Notes: generated by a model not told the origin, from the sequence alone. 64,000 nucleotides of DNA from Paenibacillus_S sp043945595 (GCF_043945595.1 NZ_JBIFNP010000001.1:1054001-1118000), one strand, 5' to 3'; numbered from the stretch's first letter, positions 53,958-63,056 are shown. Made by a program: numbers and translations.

Positions 53958-55277
53958 ATGAGAACAAAACAAATGACATGGATCCCTGCGATCCTTTCTT
54001 TATTCGTTATTGCCGCACTGCCCGGATGCGGAGGGGCGGACGCGCCGAAGACCGGCGCAGCGCAAGAAATTTCCGTCAAAGCGATCAAGCTCGGCCAGAG
54101 CGCCGGTTCCGCTCTCAGCGGGAAGGTCATCCCCGACCAGGAAGTGAAAGTCGTTGCCAAAACATCGGGCAAAGTATTCGAAATGAAAGCCAATGAAGGC
54201 GACAAGGTGAAAAAGGGCGATGTGATCATTCAGCTCGAAACGGACGATCTTACATCGCAGGTGAAGCAGGCGGAAGCAGCTGTGGTCGCCTCGCAAGCCA
54301 AGCTGGCCGATACGCAAGCAGGTGCCAGAAGCCAAGAGATTCAAGGTCTGGAGAGCGCTGTGCAGCAAGCGCAGGCAGCTGCTAATCAGGCGAAAGCAGG
54401 CGCAGATCAGGCCAAGGCCGGTTTTGACCTCGCTCAAAAATCGTACAATAAGCTTCGCAACCTGTATGACACGAATTCTTCGGTAACGAAGGAAGATCTG
54501 GACAAAGGCACAGCCGATTACGAGAAGGCCCAAGCGGCATACCAGCAGACGCTGGCTTCCCAGCAGTCCGCTGAAGCGGCGGTATCCGCAGCCAAATCGA
54601 AGCTGGATCTGGCGCGCAGCGGTGCGACAGGCAATACAATCGAGGCGCTGCAGGCCGATGTTAACCGGCTGAATGCGAGTCTGGAGCTCGCCAACAACGC
54701 GCTGGCCAATGCAACGATCGTAGCTCCGATTGACGGCGTGGTCGTGAAGAAGAACATCTCCGTCGGCGAAATGGCGCAGCCTGGCGTAGCTTTGGTCAAC
54801 ATTGTCAAAATGGATCAGGTTCAGGTGGAGCTGAGCGTTCCGGATACCTTGATCAATACATTGAAGCCGGGCATGGATGTGGATGTGAAGGTCAGCAACG
54901 TGCCTGACAAAGCATTCCCTGGGAAAATCGATTTTGTGTCCCCGGTTTCCAATACGAACACAAGCACGTTCCCTGTAAAAGTGACTGCGCCTAATCCCGA
55001 TGGCTTGCTGCTTGCAGGGATGACGGCAGAAGTGAATTTGAAGGATTCGAAGCAAAGCGGTCTTGAAATTCCGAAATCCGCCATTATTAAAAAAGATAAT
55101 AAATCGTTCGTTTATATCATTCAAGATCAAACCGCCAAGGCGGTAGAGGTTTCCGTCGAAGATAAAAATGCGGACTGGGCTTATATGAAAGAGAATGCTT
55201 CGATCAAAGCCGGACAGCAAATCATTATTAATCCGACAGATGCATTGGCGGACGGCAGCAAAGTGAAAGTCGAATAG
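53958..55277 (+). CDS. Lipoprotein membrane-fusion adaptor (HlyD/RND type)
   Basis: 439 residues. The signal peptide ends in the lipobox AALPGC (Cys about 25), so the protein should be lipid-anchored outside. Layout: first lipoyl half (VVAKTSGKVFEMKANEGDKV), a roughly 130-residue coiled-coil rich in Ala, Gln and Lys (QAAANQAKAGADQAKAGFDL), second lipoyl half (IVAPIDGVVVKKNISVGEM), beta-barrel and membrane-proximal domains. Having both this and the short adaptor in one operon is unusual. It probably serves the DHA2 exporter or another partner. Confidence 0.87.
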   Translation: MRTKQMTWIPAILSLFVIAALPGCGGADAPKTGAAQEISVKAIKLGQSAGSALSGKVIPDQEVKVVAKTSGKVFEMKANEGDKVKKGDVIIQLETDDLTSQVKQAEAAVVASQAKLADTQAGARSQEIQGLESAVQQAQAAANQAKAGADQAKAGFDLAQKSYNKLRNLYDTNSSVTKEDLDKGTADYEKAQAAYQQTLASQQSAEAAVSAAKSKLDLARSGATGNTIEALQADVNRLNASLELANNALANATIVAPIDGVVVKKNISVGEMAQPGVALVNIVKMDQVQVELSVPDTLINTLKPGMDVDVKVSNVPDKAFPGKIDFVSPVSNTNTSTFPVKVTAPNPDGLLLAGMTAEVNLKDSKQSGLEIPKSAIIKKDNKSFVYIIQDQTAKAVEVSVEDKNADWAYMKENASIKAGQQIIINPTDALADGSKVKVE

Positions 55278-55288
55278 GGGGAGATCAC

Positions 55289-56980
55289 GTGCCTGACGAA
55301 TCTCAAAAAGCGCAAGCTCCCGCTGCAAACGGCGAAGCCGAAAAAAAAGAACATAATTTCTGGCTTCCCCTGATTGCCATCATTATGGCGACCTTCGTAT
55401 CCGTGCTGAGCAGCAGCTTGGCTAACGTGGCTTTACCGAAGCTGGCCTCGGTGTTCGGCGTTCCGACCACAACGATCCAGTGGGTTTCCACAGGCTTCAT
55501 GCTGGCTTCCGCCGTCGTTATCCCGATGAGCGGATTCCTTGTCGGACGGTTCGGCAGCAAACGGATTCTGATGATGTCCGTAATCGGATTTACGGTCGGT
55601 TCCGTCCTGTGCGGTATGGCTTGGAACGATTCCAGTCTTATCGCTTTCCGGATTTTCCAGGGACTTACAGGCGGTTTTATTATGCCCGTCGGGATGGCGG
55701 TTATGTATTCCATCGTTCCGAGAGAACAAATCGGCTCGGCGATGGGCGTTTGGGGCGTAGCGGCGATGGTTGCTCCTGCCCTTGGGCCTACGCTGGGCGG
55801 TTATATCGTAGAGTATTTCAGCTGGAGGCTGCTCTTCTTCGTCAATGTCCCGATCGGGGTGCTGGCGGCGATCTTATGCTTTGCCCTGCTGAGAGAGAGC
55901 CCTACGAACAAAAGCTTGAAATTCGATATTCCCGGCGCGGTGCTGTCCATTCTGTTCTTCGGCTCGCTGCTGCTGGCTTTGAGTAAAGGGCAAACCGAGG
56001 GCTGGGGCTCGCTTTATATTGTATCTTTGTTCTATGTAGCCGGCGTCAGTCTTGCGCTGCTGCTATGGGTAGAGCTTACGGTAGAGGTGCCTCTGCTCAA
56101 GCTGAAGCTTTTTACGAACATAAGATTTTCATCAAGTACGCTGATCGCGGGATTGCTGATGATGGCGATGATGGGCGGTACGTACCTGATGCCGATTTAT
56201 TTGCAAAATGCGCTTGGGATGACGGCATTGGATTCGGGGATTCTGCTGCTGCCCCAGTCGATAGCGATGGCATTGATGATGCCGATTAGCGGCAAGCTGA
56301 CCCAAAAGTTCGGGCTGGTGCCGCTGGCCATTATCAGCTTGGCGGTATTGGGTGTAACCACCTACGAGCTGCATCGTCTTACCGGGGATACGTCGCATTT
56401 GTGGATCAACGTCCTGCTTACTATCCGGGGCACCGCGATCGGCGCATGTATGATGCCAATTACAAGCTCGGGCTTGGGCTCAATTCCGAAAAAGGATATT
56501 AACGACGCTTCTCCGCTGTCGAACGTGTTCAGGCAGGTCATGGCGACAATGGGTATTGCTATTCTGACGACGATTATGAGCGGACGCCAGACGTTCCACA
56601 ATGTGCGTATCGCGGAAAATGTGCCTGCTACCTCGGAGCCGGCCAACCAGCTTATTTCGCAGCTGACCGGGCTTCTGGTTCAGGGCGGGATAGATACGGC
56701 AACGGCGACAGGCAGCGCAACGACGACGCTTGCCGGTTTGATGGCCAAGGAATCCTTGATTCGTGCAATTGCCGATACGTTCTTTGTCTCGTCGATTCCG
56801 GCCTTTATTTGCATCCCGCTTATGTTCCTGCTGTTGAACAGGAAAAAGGCTGCCGACCAGCCTGCGCAGCAGGGCGCGTCCGGCGGAGGGAGCGAATCGG
56901 GCCAGGCGCCTGCTTCCGCTTCGCAGACGCCGTCTTCCCAGGGGCCTGGCATGAAAGCGCCGGAGCCCGTAAAAGTATAG
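55289..56980 (+). CDS. DHA2-family (EmrB/QacA-like) drug exporter
   Basis: 563 residues with 14 predicted membrane segments. Family motifs are present: LANVALPKLASVFG in helix 1, GRFGSKRILM loop motif A, and GPTLGGYIVEYFSWRLLFFV (20 residues, motif C and the antiporter region). GTG 55289 follows GGGGGAG. The C-terminal tail after the last helix is Pro/Ser/Gln/Gly-rich and unstructured. It is fourth in the MarR operon and is probably supplied by one or both adaptors. Confidence 0.92.
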   Translation: MPDESQKAQAPAANGEAEKKEHNFWLPLIAIIMATFVSVLSSSLANVALPKLASVFGVPTTTIQWVSTGFMLASAVVIPMSGFLVGRFGSKRILMMSVIGFTVGSVLCGMAWNDSSLIAFRIFQGLTGGFIMPVGMAVMYSIVPREQIGSAMGVWGVAAMVAPALGPTLGGYIVEYFSWRLLFFVNVPIGVLAAILCFALLRESPTNKSLKFDIPGAVLSILFFGSLLLALSKGQTEGWGSLYIVSLFYVAGVSLALLLWVELTVEVPLLKLKLFTNIRFSSSTLIAGLLMMAMMGGTYLMPIYLQNALGMTALDSGILLLPQSIAMALMMPISGKLTQKFGLVPLAIISLAVLGVTTYELHRLTGDTSHLWINVLLTIRGTAIGACMMPITSSGLGSIPKKDINDASPLSNVFRQVMATMGIAILTTIMSGRQTFHNVRIAENVPATSEPANQLISQLTGLLVQGGIDTATATGSATTTLAGLMAKESLIRAIADTFFVSSIPAFICIPLMFLLLNRKKAADQPAQQGASGGGSESGQAPASASQTPSSQGPGMKAPEPVKV

Positions 56981-57027
56981 AGAAAACAATAGTAACCTGA
57001 TGCTGACCATTTGGAGGAATTCGATAT

Positions 57028-58809
57028 ATGTATAGAATGTGGGGAAAAACGGCGCTGGCGCTAACCTTGGCGTTAGCGGCAGCGTCCGGCTCTGCCGGGG
57101 CCGTTCGGGCCGAGCAGCCTGAGCAGCAAGCACAGGAGGCGGCTGCTAATGCTCCGGTATACCAAGCTTTGACGGATGCGCTGCAGGTTCAGGTGAAAAG
57201 CATCCTGAATGAACGGACGTCGGACAGCGTCAAAATCGGCGTTGTCGTCCGCTTGAAGAACGAAAGCAACGATAACCGGCGCGTGCCCGATTATGAACTG
57301 CGCGCCAAGACGGCGGACGGCGCGGTTTACACGCTGCTTCCAAGCGCAGGCAATATACGCTCGGCTTTGGCTCAATCCGAGAATGAGTTGAGTTATTTCG
57401 TCAAGCTCGATAATAAAAAGCCGGTCCGGCTCACGGAGCTGCAATGGGTCGACGTCGATTGGAATGTGTATCCCAAAACGGAGAACGTCATGCTGACGAC
57501 ACCGGTTTCCGGTCAAGGCTGGGCGGGCTCGGACGCGGTATTCCAGGATCCCGCATCGATCAAGCCGTGGGGGGAATCGTTCACCCTGGCTTCAAGCAAT
57601 TTGCCCCTGACTTATACTCCGGTAGATATCAGCAAACAATATGACGGGCAAAAAACGGAATATATCGTCAAAATGCTTGTCGAAAATACAGGCGAATCGA
57701 CGGAAACGATCCCCGCTCTGATTCTCGAAGGCAAAGACGGCCAGTCTTCCTTCCAAGGTCCCCGCGTAGAGCAGGGGAGTGTAACCATTGAACCGAAGGA
57801 GAAACGGTATATTCATTTCGCCGTCGGTACGGAGCAGGACACAGTTCTAAAAACGATCAATGTGCTGACTCCCGAAAGCTTCGTAACGACGGATGCTAAA
57901 GGCCAAGCGGCTTCGGTCGGCTACAATGTCGGCCGGCTGCAGATCGTCCTGCCGGACGGCGAGCTGCCTGCCTCCCAAATTCAGCCGGTGGATTACGCGG
58001 GAAGCAGCATCATTTCATTTGATCCGCTGAATAAAATGATGAACCCTGATGTCAACGTATCGCTGGTGGACATTACGATGAACGAAAGTCAGGGCGTAGG
58101 CTACAAAACGGCCGTGGCCAAGTTTAAACTGACCAACAAGAGCCAAGCGCCTATTCCGGTGCCTGCCTTTGGAGCGGAATTGAATACGCCGGAAGGCATC
58201 AGCTATTCGGGCAGCCGTCAGGTAAGCTCGTCCAAGCAGCTGATGCCCGGATTAACGCAGGTGGTCAGCTATGCTTTTATTATCCCAAGCTCGGAGCAGG
58301 GTAACCATCTCGTATTGAAGCTTTCCGACACCCAATCGGCGGCGCCGTTTAAATCGACGATGGCTGCCCTGAGTGTGGCGGCAGTTCCGCAGCCTGAGCC
58401 GAAGACGGGGATGGGGGATACGCTGTCCTTCTATCCGTTTGAAGTGAAGGTGGACAGCTGGTCCATCGCAGCGACAACCAATGTGGTGACCGCAGCGAAT
58501 ACGCAGTTAACCTACGGGTATAAGCTCAAAATGCATCTGGATGTCCAGCAAACCGACAATATCGTGGTGGATCAGGATTTCTCCAAGATGAAAGTGGCGC
58601 TTGTGGATAGCGCGGGACGCACTGTGGCGGAGCAGAATCTGTCCTTTACCCAAAGCGGCGGCGTCAACCAATTGGTCACAGGCGAAATCAACATCCGATT
58701 CGACAACGTCAAAGCAGAGCAGCAGGATAACAACATGACCCTTCAAATTTATGAAGCGGTCAGTACCGAATTCGGTGAAGCCAAACGGCTGCTGGCTGTG
58801 TACAAATAA
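57028..58809 (+). CDS. Secreted protein of unknown function in the efflux operon
   Basis: 593 residues with a signal peptide (LALTLALAAASGSAGAVRA, cut before EQPEQQ). The mature part seems to be four beta-rich repeats or Ig-like modules with patterns such as VKIGVVVRLKNESNDNRRVP, KTEYIVKMLVENTGESTETI, YKTAVAKFKLTNKSQAPIPV and TYGYKLKMHLDVQQTDNIVV. These resemble DUF4352-type or other surface beta-domains, but I do not recognise the family. The start ATG at 57028 follows GGAGGAATTC. No terminator separates it from the exporter gene, so it is probably part of the operon. It may be an extracytoplasmic partner. Confidence 0.65.
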   Translation: MYRMWGKTALALTLALAAASGSAGAVRAEQPEQQAQEAAANAPVYQALTDALQVQVKSILNERTSDSVKIGVVVRLKNESNDNRRVPDYELRAKTADGAVYTLLPSAGNIRSALAQSENELSYFVKLDNKKPVRLTELQWVDVDWNVYPKTENVMLTTPVSGQGWAGSDAVFQDPASIKPWGESFTLASSNLPLTYTPVDISKQYDGQKTEYIVKMLVENTGESTETIPALILEGKDGQSSFQGPRVEQGSVTIEPKEKRYIHFAVGTEQDTVLKTINVLTPESFVTTDAKGQAASVGYNVGRLQIVLPDGELPASQIQPVDYAGSSIISFDPLNKMMNPDVNVSLVDITMNESQGVGYKTAVAKFKLTNKSQAPIPVPAFGAELNTPEGISYSGSRQVSSSKQLMPGLTQVVSYAFIIPSSEQGNHLVLKLSDTQSAAPFKSTMAALSVAAVPQPEPKTGMGDTLSFYPFEVKVDSWSIAATTNVVTAANTQLTYGYKLKMHLDVQQTDNIVVDQDFSKMKVALVDSAGRTVAEQNLSFTQSGGVNQLVTGEINIRFDNVKAEQQDNNMTLQIYEAVSTEFGEAKRLLAVYK

Positions 58810-58830
58810 ATGGAGCAGGAAAGCATCCAA

Positions 58831-58950
58831 GGCTGCAAGGAAAAGTAACGGAGCGTATGGAAGCCTTCTTATAGAAGCGCCGGTATTCGCCGTGTCCCCG
58901 CGATCGGAAGCGGAATTTCATACGTACAGCAGTTACTTTTTCAGCGACCT
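58831..58950 (-). repeat. Dispersed palindromic repeat, copy D
   Basis: About 120 bp. On the minus strand it reads GTCGCTGAAAAAGTAACTGC, then TACGTATGAAATTCC, GGCGCTTCTATAAGAAGGC and CTTCCATACGCTCCG before ending. The end blocks match copies A, B and C. The centre is shorter. Confidence 0.6.
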
Positions 58951-58958
58951 TGAAGCAT

Positions 58959-58996
58959 CCCGCGGTTTCTTTTCGGAGAAAACGCGGGTTTTCCTT
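58959..58996 (+). terminator. Terminator before the second MarR gene
   Basis: CCCGCG (58959-58964) pairs with CGCGGG, with an inner GTTT/AAAA extension, followed by TTTTCC. It separates the efflux operon from the next MarR gene. Confidence 0.75.
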
Positions 58997-59022
58997 GCTT
59001 ATCCAGTGGGAGGCAGTGCGAT

Positions 59023-59463
59023 ATGCTTACAAGCCAAGTGATGGAAGAACTGGAATTAACGCTTCAGCACATCATGCGCAAAATGATGCATTATAACAAA
59101 ATTATGGATAACCATTTCTCAGGTTCGCAGGTGAACGCTCTGGAAACGATTCGCTCTAAGCAGCCGCTGAAGGTTTCCGAGCTGGCCGAGGAGCTTTTCT
59201 TATCTTCGAGCGCAGTGACGCTGTTATGCGACAAGCTGATTGAAAACGGCTATGTCAAAAGGGAGCGGATCACCGGCGACCGCAGGGTCGTCTGCATGAG
59301 TATTACCGAGCAGGGGAACGAGCTGCTGGAAACACTGCAGGATAAAGAGCGGGATTTGGTATCGCAATGGCTGTCCGGCATTACCGTGCAGGAGCTGCAG
59401 GTGCTTAACCAAACCTTAAAGAAAATAAGTGAAAACGCAAAAAAACATAGAATGCGTTCGTGA
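59023..59463 (+). CDS. MarR-family regulator, second gene
   Basis: 146 residues. The ATG at 59023 follows GGGAGG by 10 nt. The winged helix has KVSELAEELFLSSSAVTLLC for the recognition region and GDRRVVCMSITEQG for the wing. It differs from the first MarR in sequence. It lies directly upstream of the secreted repeat protein, whose promoter carries the TATTTC-N6-GAAATA site. It may regulate that gene, or compete with the first MarR for it. Confidence 0.9.
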   Translation: MLTSQVMEELELTLQHIMRKMMHYNKIMDNHFSGSQVNALETIRSKQPLKVSELAEELFLSSSAVTLLCDKLIENGYVKRERITGDRRVVCMSITEQGNELLETLQDKERDLVSQWLSGITVQELQVLNQTLKKISENAKKHRMRS

Positions 59464-59528
59464 CCCCTTCACATTTTATTCACAATTTGCTTCCGAAAAA
59501 GGATTCACAACTCACTTTGATTGTGATA

Positions 59529-59546
59529 TATTTCGTGTAGAAACTA
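59529..59546. promoter_or_regulatory. Degenerate MarR-type operator half
   Basis: TATTTC-GTGTAG-AAACTA; a shifted TTTC-GTGTA-GAAA inverted repeat. It is 60 bp upstream of a perfect copy and may be an accessory site. Confidence 0.35.
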
Positions 59547-59588
59547 TTTAATAAGGAATATTTGTTCTAATAATTTTTCGATTAAAAA

Positions 59589-59606
59589 TATTTCTTATAC
59601 GAAATA
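59589..59606. promoter_or_regulatory. MarR-type operator, copy 3, upstream of the secreted repeat protein
   Basis: TATTTC-TTATAC-GAAATA, a perfect palindrome identical to the core of copy 1 except in the spacer. It lies 29 bp before the secreted-protein start and links that gene to the MarR regulon. Confidence 0.7.
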
Positions 59607-59634
59607 GTTACATTGAGGAATGGAGAGAAACAAA

Positions 59635-60996
59635 ATGAAGAAAAATCAACTGGCAAGAAAAACAATGACCGGCGGTGTAGCTTGTGCACTATTGCTGGGC
59701 AGCTTTGTGGGAGGCGGCTTCGGTACCAAAGCTTTTGCACAGACGGCTTCCGTATCCGCAGCGGCGGGATATTCCCCGCTTGTCGCCCAGCATCTGAACA
59801 GCATTGTACGTGACACGGCTTGGCTTGCAGACAAAGATGCGGCTGTCATCAACGAGGCGCTGCTTAAAGGCCAGACGCTTGCTGAAGCGTCCGGATTGTC
59901 CGCTTCCGAGTTGACCGACAAGCTGACCGGTCTTCTGAAAGAAGACATCAATCACTTATATGAGGATTCGGATGCAAGCTCCTCTGAACTGGATGCATTG
60001 AAGGCTCAAGGCGCTGCAGCCATCGCTTCCGCGGTTTCGGAAAAAGGCTTCCAGCCGGCTGCCGCGGCAGCTGTTGTTGATTTGAACGCTGTCATTCAAA
60101 GTCAGCTGAGCCTGGTATTCTCGAATGCATCTGCGTTTTCCTCTGAAGATTCGAGTGACATCGAGCAGCGTCTTCAATCAGGCCAATCGCTGGCTCAGGC
60201 AGTAGGCCTTTCCCAAGCAGAGTTGACCTCGAAGCTGACGGCACAATTGAATCAAACGATCGATAACGCAGTCAGTCAGCAGCACATCGCTCCGAGTGTG
60301 GTTCAGAAGGCGAAGGAAGATGGTGCCCGTCAATTGGCCGAAGTGATTGCAACCGGGAAGACTAGCGCTTCGTTAACCGGCAATTCCGCTACCGTGTCTT
60401 CGTCAGTGTACGAGGCCGTATACGCCCGACTGGACAGTATCGTAGCAGATGCTACTTTACTTTCGGATAAAGACTATATCGACGTGACGGATGCCCTGCA
60501 ATCCGGAGCGACATTGGTTCAAGCGACAGGTTTGTCCGAGAGCGGTCTTTACAGCTCCTTGAAGGCGCTGATGGACAGCGATATCGATCGTGCGGCTCAA
60601 GGCGCGGTCTTAGAGGGCGACTTGAATCAAGTGAAGAACGAAGCTTACGACCAAATTCAAACCATCATCACTACACCCGGATTTACAGCAACGGGGAAGA
60701 AAGCCGCGGATGATCTGAAAGCAAACGTAGAGGCGCATCTGAAGCTTGCGGCTTCCGAAGCGGCTACTTTGGCGGATAAAGAGCTTTATGAAGTCGAGGA
60801 TGCCTTAAAGCAAGGATCGAGCCTTGCAGCTGCAACAGGCTTGAACAGCTCCGAATTAACTCAGAAGCTCCTGGCTTCCGTAAACCAATACATTGATGCC
60901 AATTCGGCGAACGTGGACGCGGATACGGTAGCTAAAGTAAAGCAGGATGCAGCGGCTTATATCAGCCAGCTTGTACAGACCGGAACTGCTGAATAA
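59635..60996 (+). CDS. Secreted protein with four ~105-residue repeats
   Basis: 453 residues. The ATG at 59635 lies behind GGAGAG. The signal peptide ends at KAFA before QTASVS. The mature protein is four helical repeats of about 105 residues. Each has an amphipathic start, then (L/A)(L)(x)-K/Q-x-G-x-x-L-x-x-A-x-G-L-S-x-(S/A)-(E/G)-L, e.g. GQTLAEASGLSASELTDKL, GQSLAQAVGLSQAELTSKL, GATLVQATGLSESGLYSSL, GSSLAAATGLNSSELTQKL. No known catalytic motif is seen. It may be a cell-envelope or chaperone-like protein. Its MarR-type operator suggests induction under the same stress as the efflux operon. Confidence 0.65.
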   Translation: MKKNQLARKTMTGGVACALLLGSFVGGGFGTKAFAQTASVSAAAGYSPLVAQHLNSIVRDTAWLADKDAAVINEALLKGQTLAEASGLSASELTDKLTGLLKEDINHLYEDSDASSSELDALKAQGAAAIASAVSEKGFQPAAAAAVVDLNAVIQSQLSLVFSNASAFSSEDSSDIEQRLQSGQSLAQAVGLSQAELTSKLTAQLNQTIDNAVSQQHIAPSVVQKAKEDGARQLAEVIATGKTSASLTGNSATVSSSVYEAVYARLDSIVADATLLSDKDYIDVTDALQSGATLVQATGLSESGLYSSLKALMDSDIDRAAQGAVLEGDLNQVKNEAYDQIQTIITTPGFTATGKKAADDLKANVEAHLKLAASEAATLADKELYEVEDALKQGSSLAAATGLNSSELTQKLLASVNQYIDANSANVDADTVAKVKQDAAAYISQLVQTGTAE

Positions 60997-61019
60997 TTAT
61001 TATTAAGAAAGAACTAAGC

Positions 61020-61056
61020 AAAGCGCAGGCTGTCTCAGGACGGTTTGCGCTTTTTT
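61020..61056 (+). terminator. Terminator after the secreted repeat protein
   Basis: AAGCGCA pairs with TGCGCTT around a loop with GGCTGTC/GACGGTT pairing, followed by TTTTTT. Confidence 0.85.
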
Positions 61057-61227
61057 CTAGTCTTTTTCCTGTCAACATTGGAGCTTGCTGCCGATTCGGA
61101 AGATTGTATTGTGAACGGTGATGAGCTAAAAAAGCATGGTTATGATTGAAAAAGTCAACCGAAAGCCATATAATAGCGTCATAATCAGGGATGTGGGAGC
61201 TTCCCGCGCAGTTGGAGTGTGTAAAGA

Positions 61228-62031
61228 ATGAGCGAGCAGGAATTATCCAAAGGCGAAGAACGCCGAAGCAGGATCATGAACGTGTTGAAGACCCAGGGAC
61301 GTATTACGATTCAGGAAATTATGGACAAATACCAATGCTCCGAGGCGACCGCCCGCCGCGATTTGGATTATCTCGTTCGTACGGAAGCGGTGATCCGGAC
61401 CATCGGCGGCGCGCAATTCGAGGGGATAGGCGGCATGCGCGAGGTTTCCTTTGACGAGAAGAAACAGCTTTTATGGCTGGAGAAGGAAAAGATTGCGGCG
61501 AAGGCCGCGGCATTGATCGAGGAAGGCGATGTGATCGGTTTAACCGGGGGAACCACGACGTATTTGATCGCAAGGGCCGTCAAGTCCCGAAGAAATATTA
61601 CGGTGGTGACGAACGCAGTCAATATCGCGATGGAGCTTGCGGACAGCGAGGGCGTGCAGGTCGTGCTGACGGGCGGCGTGCTTCGCAAAAATACGTTTGA
61701 GCTGTGCGGTCCGCTTGCGGAAAAAATCGTCGGGGATCTGAACATCGGCAAAATGTTTATGGGCGCCGACGGCTTTGCCCTCGCGCAGGGAGTGACGACG
61801 TACTCGGAGCTTGAAGCGCAGATCGCGCGCCTGCTAATCAAACGCTCGTCCCGGACGATTGCGGTCGTGAGCCACTCCAAGGTAGGGAAGGCGTCCTTGT
61901 TCGGTATCGTTCCGTTGTCGGCGCTGGACGGCTGTATTACCGACGCGCCCTTAACGCCGGAGCTGGCTTCCGCCTTGGAGGCGTCGCAGGTCGAAGTGTA
62001 CCTTGCCGGATCAGACGAATCACCGGCATAA
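61228..62031 (+). CDS. DeoR-family transcription regulator
   Basis: 267 residues. The N-terminal helix-turn-helix has ERRSRIMNVLKTQGRITIQE then IMDKYQCSEATARRDLDYLV (20 residues), the typical DeoR pattern. The C-terminal sugar-phosphate-sensor domain has GLTGGTTTYLIARAV, VTNAVNIAMELADS and KMFMGADGFALAQGVTTY. It is 35 bp upstream of a ROK kinase, so it probably represses that gene and responds to its phosphorylated product. A small GGGAGCTTCCC palindrome lies shortly before its start. Confidence 0.9.
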   Translation: MSEQELSKGEERRSRIMNVLKTQGRITIQEIMDKYQCSEATARRDLDYLVRTEAVIRTIGGAQFEGIGGMREVSFDEKKQLLWLEKEKIAAKAAALIEEGDVIGLTGGTTTYLIARAVKSRRNITVVTNAVNIAMELADSEGVQVVLTGGVLRKNTFELCGPLAEKIVGDLNIGKMFMGADGFALAQGVTTYSELEAQIARLLIKRSSRTIAVVSHSKVGKASLFGIVPLSALDGCITDAPLTPELASALEASQVEVYLAGSDESPA

Positions 62032-62066
62032 ACTAATTAGAGGCTTTCAGGGAGCGGAGGATGGGC

Positions 62067-63041
62067 ATGAGCAAGTTGATTGGGATGGACATCGGGGGGA
62101 CGAATATCGTATGCGGCTTAGTGGACGTTCAAGGCAGCCTAATCCATAAAGTTAAGCAGCCGACGGAGGCGCTCAAGGGAAGCGGCTACGTATTTGATAA
62201 AATTGGGGGAATGATCGATCAGCTGCTTCGCGAGACGAATACCCCGCGTACGGACGTTTCAGCGGTTGGCGCGGGGACGCCGGGCTTCATCGACCCGGAG
62301 CGCGGCGTAACCTTGTTCGCGGGGAACCTGAAGTGGACGGATATTCCGACGGCGGAGGAAATCCGCAGGCGGACCGGCATCCCAACCTTTATCGATAATG
62401 ATGTGCGAATGTACGTATACGGCGAGACGGTATGCGGAGCTGCGCAAGGATATGAGCATGTGCTGGGCATTACTATTGGAACCGGCCTCGCGGCGGCTTC
62501 GGTGAACCGGGGGCATTTATTTTACGGCAGCCGTTATATGGCGGGGGAAATCGGGCACCTCATCTTTCCGGAGCAAATCCCTTATACTTGCGGATGCGGT
62601 ATGACAGGATGCCTGGAGACGGTTGCCTCCGCAACGGGAATAGCCAGACAGGCCCGCGATCTTATCCGCAGCGGCAGATCCAGCGTGCTTCGGGAGTGGT
62701 TCCGGGATACTTCCATTGAAAGCATAACGGCGGCGGACGTGTCCAAAGCCTATGATGTGAACGACCCGGTTGCCGTCGAGGTCATGAATCATACGGGACA
62801 GCTGCTGGGCAGAGGCTTGGCCTATGCGGTAACGCTGTACAGCCCGGATATGATTGTGATAGGGGGAGGCGGGGCATTAGCCGGAGAGCGGCTGTTTGCG
62901 CCGATGAGAGAACAACTGCAGCAGTCGGTTTACAGCGGCTATTGGGAGCGTCTGACGATAGCGCCTGCACGGCATATCGACGATGCCGGCATTATCGGAA
63001 GCGCCTTGGCTGCCGGACAGCGGCAGGCTGCTATGAACTAG
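62067..63041 (+). CDS. ROK-family sugar kinase
   Basis: 324 residues. ATG 62067 is 6 nt behind GGAGG; an upstream ATG at 62061 abuts the site. The phosphate loop is MDIGGTNIVCGLVD. The catalytic region has FIDNDVRMYVYGE, and the ROK zinc signature is CGCGMTGCLETVAS, preceded by GEIGHLIF. Members phosphorylate glucose, N-acetylmannosamine, allose or fructose. This one carries the GHxIF and CGC motifs but nothing decides the sugar. The DeoR pairing suggests catabolic use of a particular sugar. Confidence 0.88.
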   Translation: MSKLIGMDIGGTNIVCGLVDVQGSLIHKVKQPTEALKGSGYVFDKIGGMIDQLLRETNTPRTDVSAVGAGTPGFIDPERGVTLFAGNLKWTDIPTAEEIRRRTGIPTFIDNDVRMYVYGETVCGAAQGYEHVLGITIGTGLAAASVNRGHLFYGSRYMAGEIGHLIFPEQIPYTCGCGMTGCLETVASATGIARQARDLIRSGRSSVLREWFRDTSIESITAADVSKAYDVNDPVAVEVMNHTGQLLGRGLAYAVTLYSPDMIVIGGGGALAGERLFAPMREQLQQSVYSGYWERLTIAPARHIDDAGIIGSALAAGQRQAAMN

Positions 63042-63056
63042 GCAAGAAGACCTAAT

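Noticed and set aside
54000..55328. 442-codon minus frame opposite the lipoprotein adaptor
   Set aside because: Shadow of an Ala/Gln/Lys-rich coiled coil; no start site.
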